64,000 bases of DNA. It comes from Phycisphaerae bacterium (GTDB lineage: Bacteria; Planctomycetota; Phycisphaerae; UBA1845). The stretch is from positions 1,030,554-1,094,553 of the forward strand of contig JAJDEB010000036.1 of NCBI GenBank assembly GCA_029260015.1, written 5' to 3'. The notes beneath the pieces were generated by a model. That model was not told the origin of the DNA, made no database searches, and saw nothing but the letters and a program-made list of their open reading frames with translations. Of this stretch, positions 61,925 through 64,000 are shown piece after piece. Made by a program: the position numbers and the translations under genes. Position 1 is the stretch's first letter; each line of letters opens with the position of its first letter.

Positions 61925-62112
61925 TGGGCAGCGTCCACCAAGTATCATCCACTTTGCCCCCGCCAAAGGGGGAGTTTCCAAATCGCGCGATGGGCAGCAT
62001 CGCCAGCATTGGCTTGGCTCGCGCCTGATAAAAGCGTCACGATGATTGCGCACTGCATTTTGGGGAATTGACCGCATGTCAATCAAACGAATTCGCGGCT
62101 ATAAATCTAACG

Positions 62113-62180
62113 GCTAGCGGCTATTCCAAACATGCCTTTCCTTCCATCCGGCCCGATGTAGTGAGGCGTGGGCCGCTAGC
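62113..62180. repeat. Inverted pair GCTAGCGGC / GCCGCTAGC
   Basis: GCTAGCGGC at 62113-62121 and GCCGCTAGC at 62172-62180. It has the paired arrangement of the REP elements but a short stem and no GTAG head. Possibly a decayed or different REP family. Confidence 0.4.
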
Positions 62181-62200
62181 ATTCTTTTCCCCCTCCAATT

Positions 62201-62219
62201 GAAATTGATAATCTCAATA
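62201..62219. promoter_or_regulatory. Fur-box-like sequence
   Basis: GAAATTGATAATCTCAATA matches 13 of 19 positions of the classical Fur consensus, and the ATTGA...TCAAT arms are palindromic. It stands after the 3' end of recG with no start codon suitably close on either strand, so its target is unclear and it may be chance. Confidence 0.25.
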
Positions 62220-62235
62220 TACTGAAGGCGATCGC

Positions 62236-64000
62236 TTAATTCATCGCCAGCGGATGGGCTTCTTTGACGGCATATAATAGCTTTTGATTCTTGGGGGTTG
62301 AGAGGTCGGGATCGTCTTGGGTGATCCCATCCGCGTCTTTGATCGCAGATTGCAATAGATCGTCGTCCTTCGTCAGGTCAGCCGCTCGGAAGACCGGGAT
62401 GCCGCTTTGCCTTGTGCCTACGATCTCGCCCGGGCCACGCAGGTTCAGGTCGGCTTCTGCTATTTTGAATCCGTCGCTGGTGGATCGCAGAATGTCTAAA
62501 CGCGTTTTGGCTTTCCTTGATTCGGAGTCGGTAAACAGCAAGCACGTTCCGGGTTTATTTCCACGCCCGACGCGACCGCGAAGTTGATGCAGTTGCGCCA
62601 ATCCGAATCGTTCGGCGTGTTCGACGATCAGCATGGTGGCTTCGGGAACATCCACGCCGACTTCGACGACGGTTGTACAAACCAAGACTTGAATGCGCCC
62701 TTCGCGAAATGCGTTCATCGTCGCAAGCTTCTCGTCACTCTTCATCCGCCCATGCAGCAACCCGACCTCGAACCCGCGAAGTTCACCGGTGCGCAGCGCG
62801 TCGGCTTGGGCGACGGCATCTTTCAAATCCAGCGTCTCGGACTCCTCGACCAGCGGATACACGACAAATACGCGTTCGCCAGCCGCCACGCGCTTGCGCA
62901 CGAACGTCCAGCAGGCGGGTTGTATGTTCGGCGAAATGATTTTCGTCTCGACTGGTTTGCGACCGGCTGGCAGCGCGTCGATCGTCGTCACTTCAAAATC
63001 GCCATACACCGTCATCGCCAAAGTGCGCGGAATCGGAGTTGCGGTCATGACCAAATAGTGATGCCCGCGCGTCTTCGACCGCAGTGCCGTCCGCTGAGCT
63101 ACGCCAAAACGATGCTGCTCGTCGACAATTACCAGCCCCAACTGCGCCCATCTCACGTCATCTTCGATCAATGCATGGGTTCCAATTGCAATGTCCATCT
63201 CGCCGGATGCCAAACCCTCAAGCATCGATTTGCGTTCGCTCGCCCGCATCTGCCCAACGAGCAAACCGATCTTGACCCGGCTGCCTTTTAGGTATCTGCA
63301 AATCTTGTCATGGGTCTGACGGGCGAGGATTTCGGTCGGCGCGAGAATCGTCACCTGGATGCGGTTGGCGACGGCTGACAGCGCCGCATAAATGGCGACA
63401 GCCGTCTTACCGCAACCCACATCACCCTGGAGCAGCCGCGTCATCGGTCGCGACTGGCTCAGGTCGGCGACGATTTCATCGATCGCTTTTCGCTGTGCGG
63501 AGGTCAATTCAAATGGTAACCGCGCGAGGATTCGTTCGTTGATTTTGGATGTCGTGATGATCGGCGGGGCATCATTCGCCTGCCGCATGCGATGCCGGCG
63601 CACCCGAATCGCCAGTTGCATCAGAAGCAACTCATCGTACGCCAGACGCTTGCGGGCAGCATGTACGTTCTCCAGCGATGTCGGTCGATGCAACTCGCGA
63701 ATCGCTTCAGCTCGCGGTATGAGGCTGTGACGCTTGATGAGTTCAACGGGCAATTGCTCGCGAACAGCCGCAATCGCAAGAGGCAGTACCGCATCCAACA
63801 CCCGCGCAATTTGCTTGGGCGGAAGCAGCTTCGTCGCCGAGTACACGGGCACCAGCGCTTCGTCGTCTGCACCCAGCGGATCAACATCATCGGGCAGAAT
63901 CTCAAACGTTGGATTCACGAACTGCACCCAGCGTTTGTCTTCAACCGCTTTACCCGTCAGCTTGATCGTCTGTCCATGCCCGAGTCGATCACGCAGGTAT
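62236..64000 (-). CDS. recG: ATP-dependent DNA helicase RecG, 5'-partial
   Basis: Superfamily 2 helicase that remodels stalled replication forks and Holliday junctions. The frame is open to the window end, continuing through the wedge/OB region (Q-T-I-K-L-T-G-K-A), so the start lies outside. Visible motifs are Walker A L-L-Q-G-D-V-G-C-G-K-T-A (I), A-P-T-E-I-L-A-R-Q (Ia), I-V-D-E-Q-H-R-F-G-V (II), M-T-A-T-P-I-P-R-T-L-A (III), V-G-L-L-H-G-R-M (IV), T-T-V-V-E-V-G-V-D-V-P (V) and Q-L-H-Q-L-R-G-R-V-G-R-G (VI). The TRG-type end follows with G-P-G-E-I-V-G-T-R-Q-S-G-I-P. The known length fits a normal RecG. Confidence 0.96.
   Translation of the reverse strand, partial: YLRDRLGHGQTIKLTGKAVEDKRWVQFVNPTFEILPDDVDPLGADDEALVPVYSATKLLPPKQIARVLDAVLPLAIAAVREQLPVELIKRHSLIPRAEAIRELHRPTSLENVHAARKRLAYDELLLMQLAIRVRRHRMRQANDAPPIITTSKINERILARLPFELTSAQRKAIDEIVADLSQSRPMTRLLQGDVGCGKTAVAIYAALSAVANRIQVTILAPTEILARQTHDKICRYLKGSRVKIGLLVGQMRASERKSMLEGLASGEMDIAIGTHALIEDDVRWAQLGLVIVDEQHRFGVAQRTALRSKTRGHHYLVMTATPIPRTLAMTVYGDFEVTTIDALPAGRKPVETKIISPNIQPACWTFVRKRVAAGERVFVVYPLVEESETLDLKDAVAQADALRTGELRGFEVGLLHGRMKSDEKLATMNAFREGRIQVLVCTTVVEVGVDVPEATMLIVEHAERFGLAQLHQLRGRVGRGNKPGTCLLFTDSESRKAKTRLDILRSTSDGFKIAEADLNLRGPGEIVGTRQSGIPVFRAADLTKDDDLLQSAIKDADGITQDDPDLSTPKNQKLLYAVKEAHPLAMN

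Larger units (their letters stand above)
61273..62235. other. Gene-free stretch with dispersed repeats before gltB
   Basis: A 963-base gap between recG (3' end) and gltB (start), both on the minus strand. It holds element D copy 2 (61806-61924), an inverted GCTAGCGGC/GCCGCTAGC pair (62113-62180), and a Fur-box-like sequence at 62201-62219. Frames that cross it are not supported by ribosome sites or domains. The gltB promoter must be in its lower half. Confidence 0.6.

Noticed and set aside
1..64000. CRISPR arrays, prophage, IS elements, rRNA genes
   Set aside because: No array of equal-length direct repeats with unique spacers, no phage structural genes, no transposase or integrase and no rRNA sequence was recognised on reading the window.

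Overview
The window looks like a chromosomal segment of a Planctomycetota bacterium, most likely of the Phycisphaerae type. No 16S rRNA or other phylogenetic marker is present, so this is inferred from gene families common in that group: two PEP-CTERM exported proteins, a lone prepilin-type N-terminal protein, tandem membrane proteins with a C-x2-C-E-Y-N-L-T-G-L / C-P-E-C-G zinc ribbon, an ECF-like sigma factor divergent from a Ser/Thr kinase with TPR-like repeats, a secreted dockerin-like protein, and a UvrA with a long C-terminal extension. Coding density is high and G+C is moderate. No phage, integrase, transposase, IS element or CRISPR array was seen. The only dispersed elements are short REP-like palindromes.

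Layout. 1-4.3 kb: uvrA (5' end outside the window) with a duplicated extra C-terminal domain, followed by a CBM9-like protein. 4.4-10.8 kb: a prepilin-like protein, then a same-strand run of glycosyltransferase, LolD-type ABC ATPase, GH20 hexosaminidase and beta-CASP metallo-hydrolase. 10.8-15.4 kb (minus): saccharopine-dehydrogenase-like protein, PhnD-like lipoprotein, adenine deaminase. 15.7-19.3 kb: a small zinc-ribbon membrane protein and two translationally coupled SPFH proteins. 19.4-23.4 kb: nadD, a GT2 glycosyltransferase, an AIM24/TIGR00266 protein and an MFS transporter. 23.7-27.7 kb: three tandem zinc-ribbon membrane paralogues and a dicarboxylate/amino-acid symporter.

27.9-37.7 kb is the most distinctive locus: an 11-gene, tightly overlapping operon for a pseudaminic-acid-type nonulosonic acid. 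It holds pseB, pseC, a divergent NeuB-like gene, pseG, pseI and pseF. A formyltransferase is present and no PseH acetyltransferase is visible. The operon also carries two methyltransferases, a WbqC protein and a PIG-L deacetylase. pseB lacks any usable ATG/GTG/TTG start and appears to begin at an ATC codon behind a perfect Shine-Dalgarno.

37.7-54.9 kb: a six-Kazal-domain secreted protein, scpA and a RidA protein, a lipoprotein, a BFD-like [2Fe-2S] protein, a TlpA-like thioredoxin, tRNA-Ser(UGA), the sigma factor/kinase pair, two PEP-CTERM paralogues, a BNR-repeat protein coupled to a MoaD/ThiS-like protein ending in Gly-Gly, a large lipoprotein and galE. 54.9-64 kb (minus): ilvD, gltB and recG (5' end outside the window).

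Three REP families form inverted pairs. Family A has four copies, B and C one each; A and B carry GTAG heads. A fourth, about 118-bp element of the CATTCCCGCG type occurs twice. These elements sit in intergenic gaps and create false N-terminal extensions of neighbouring reading frames, so several starts were moved inward here.
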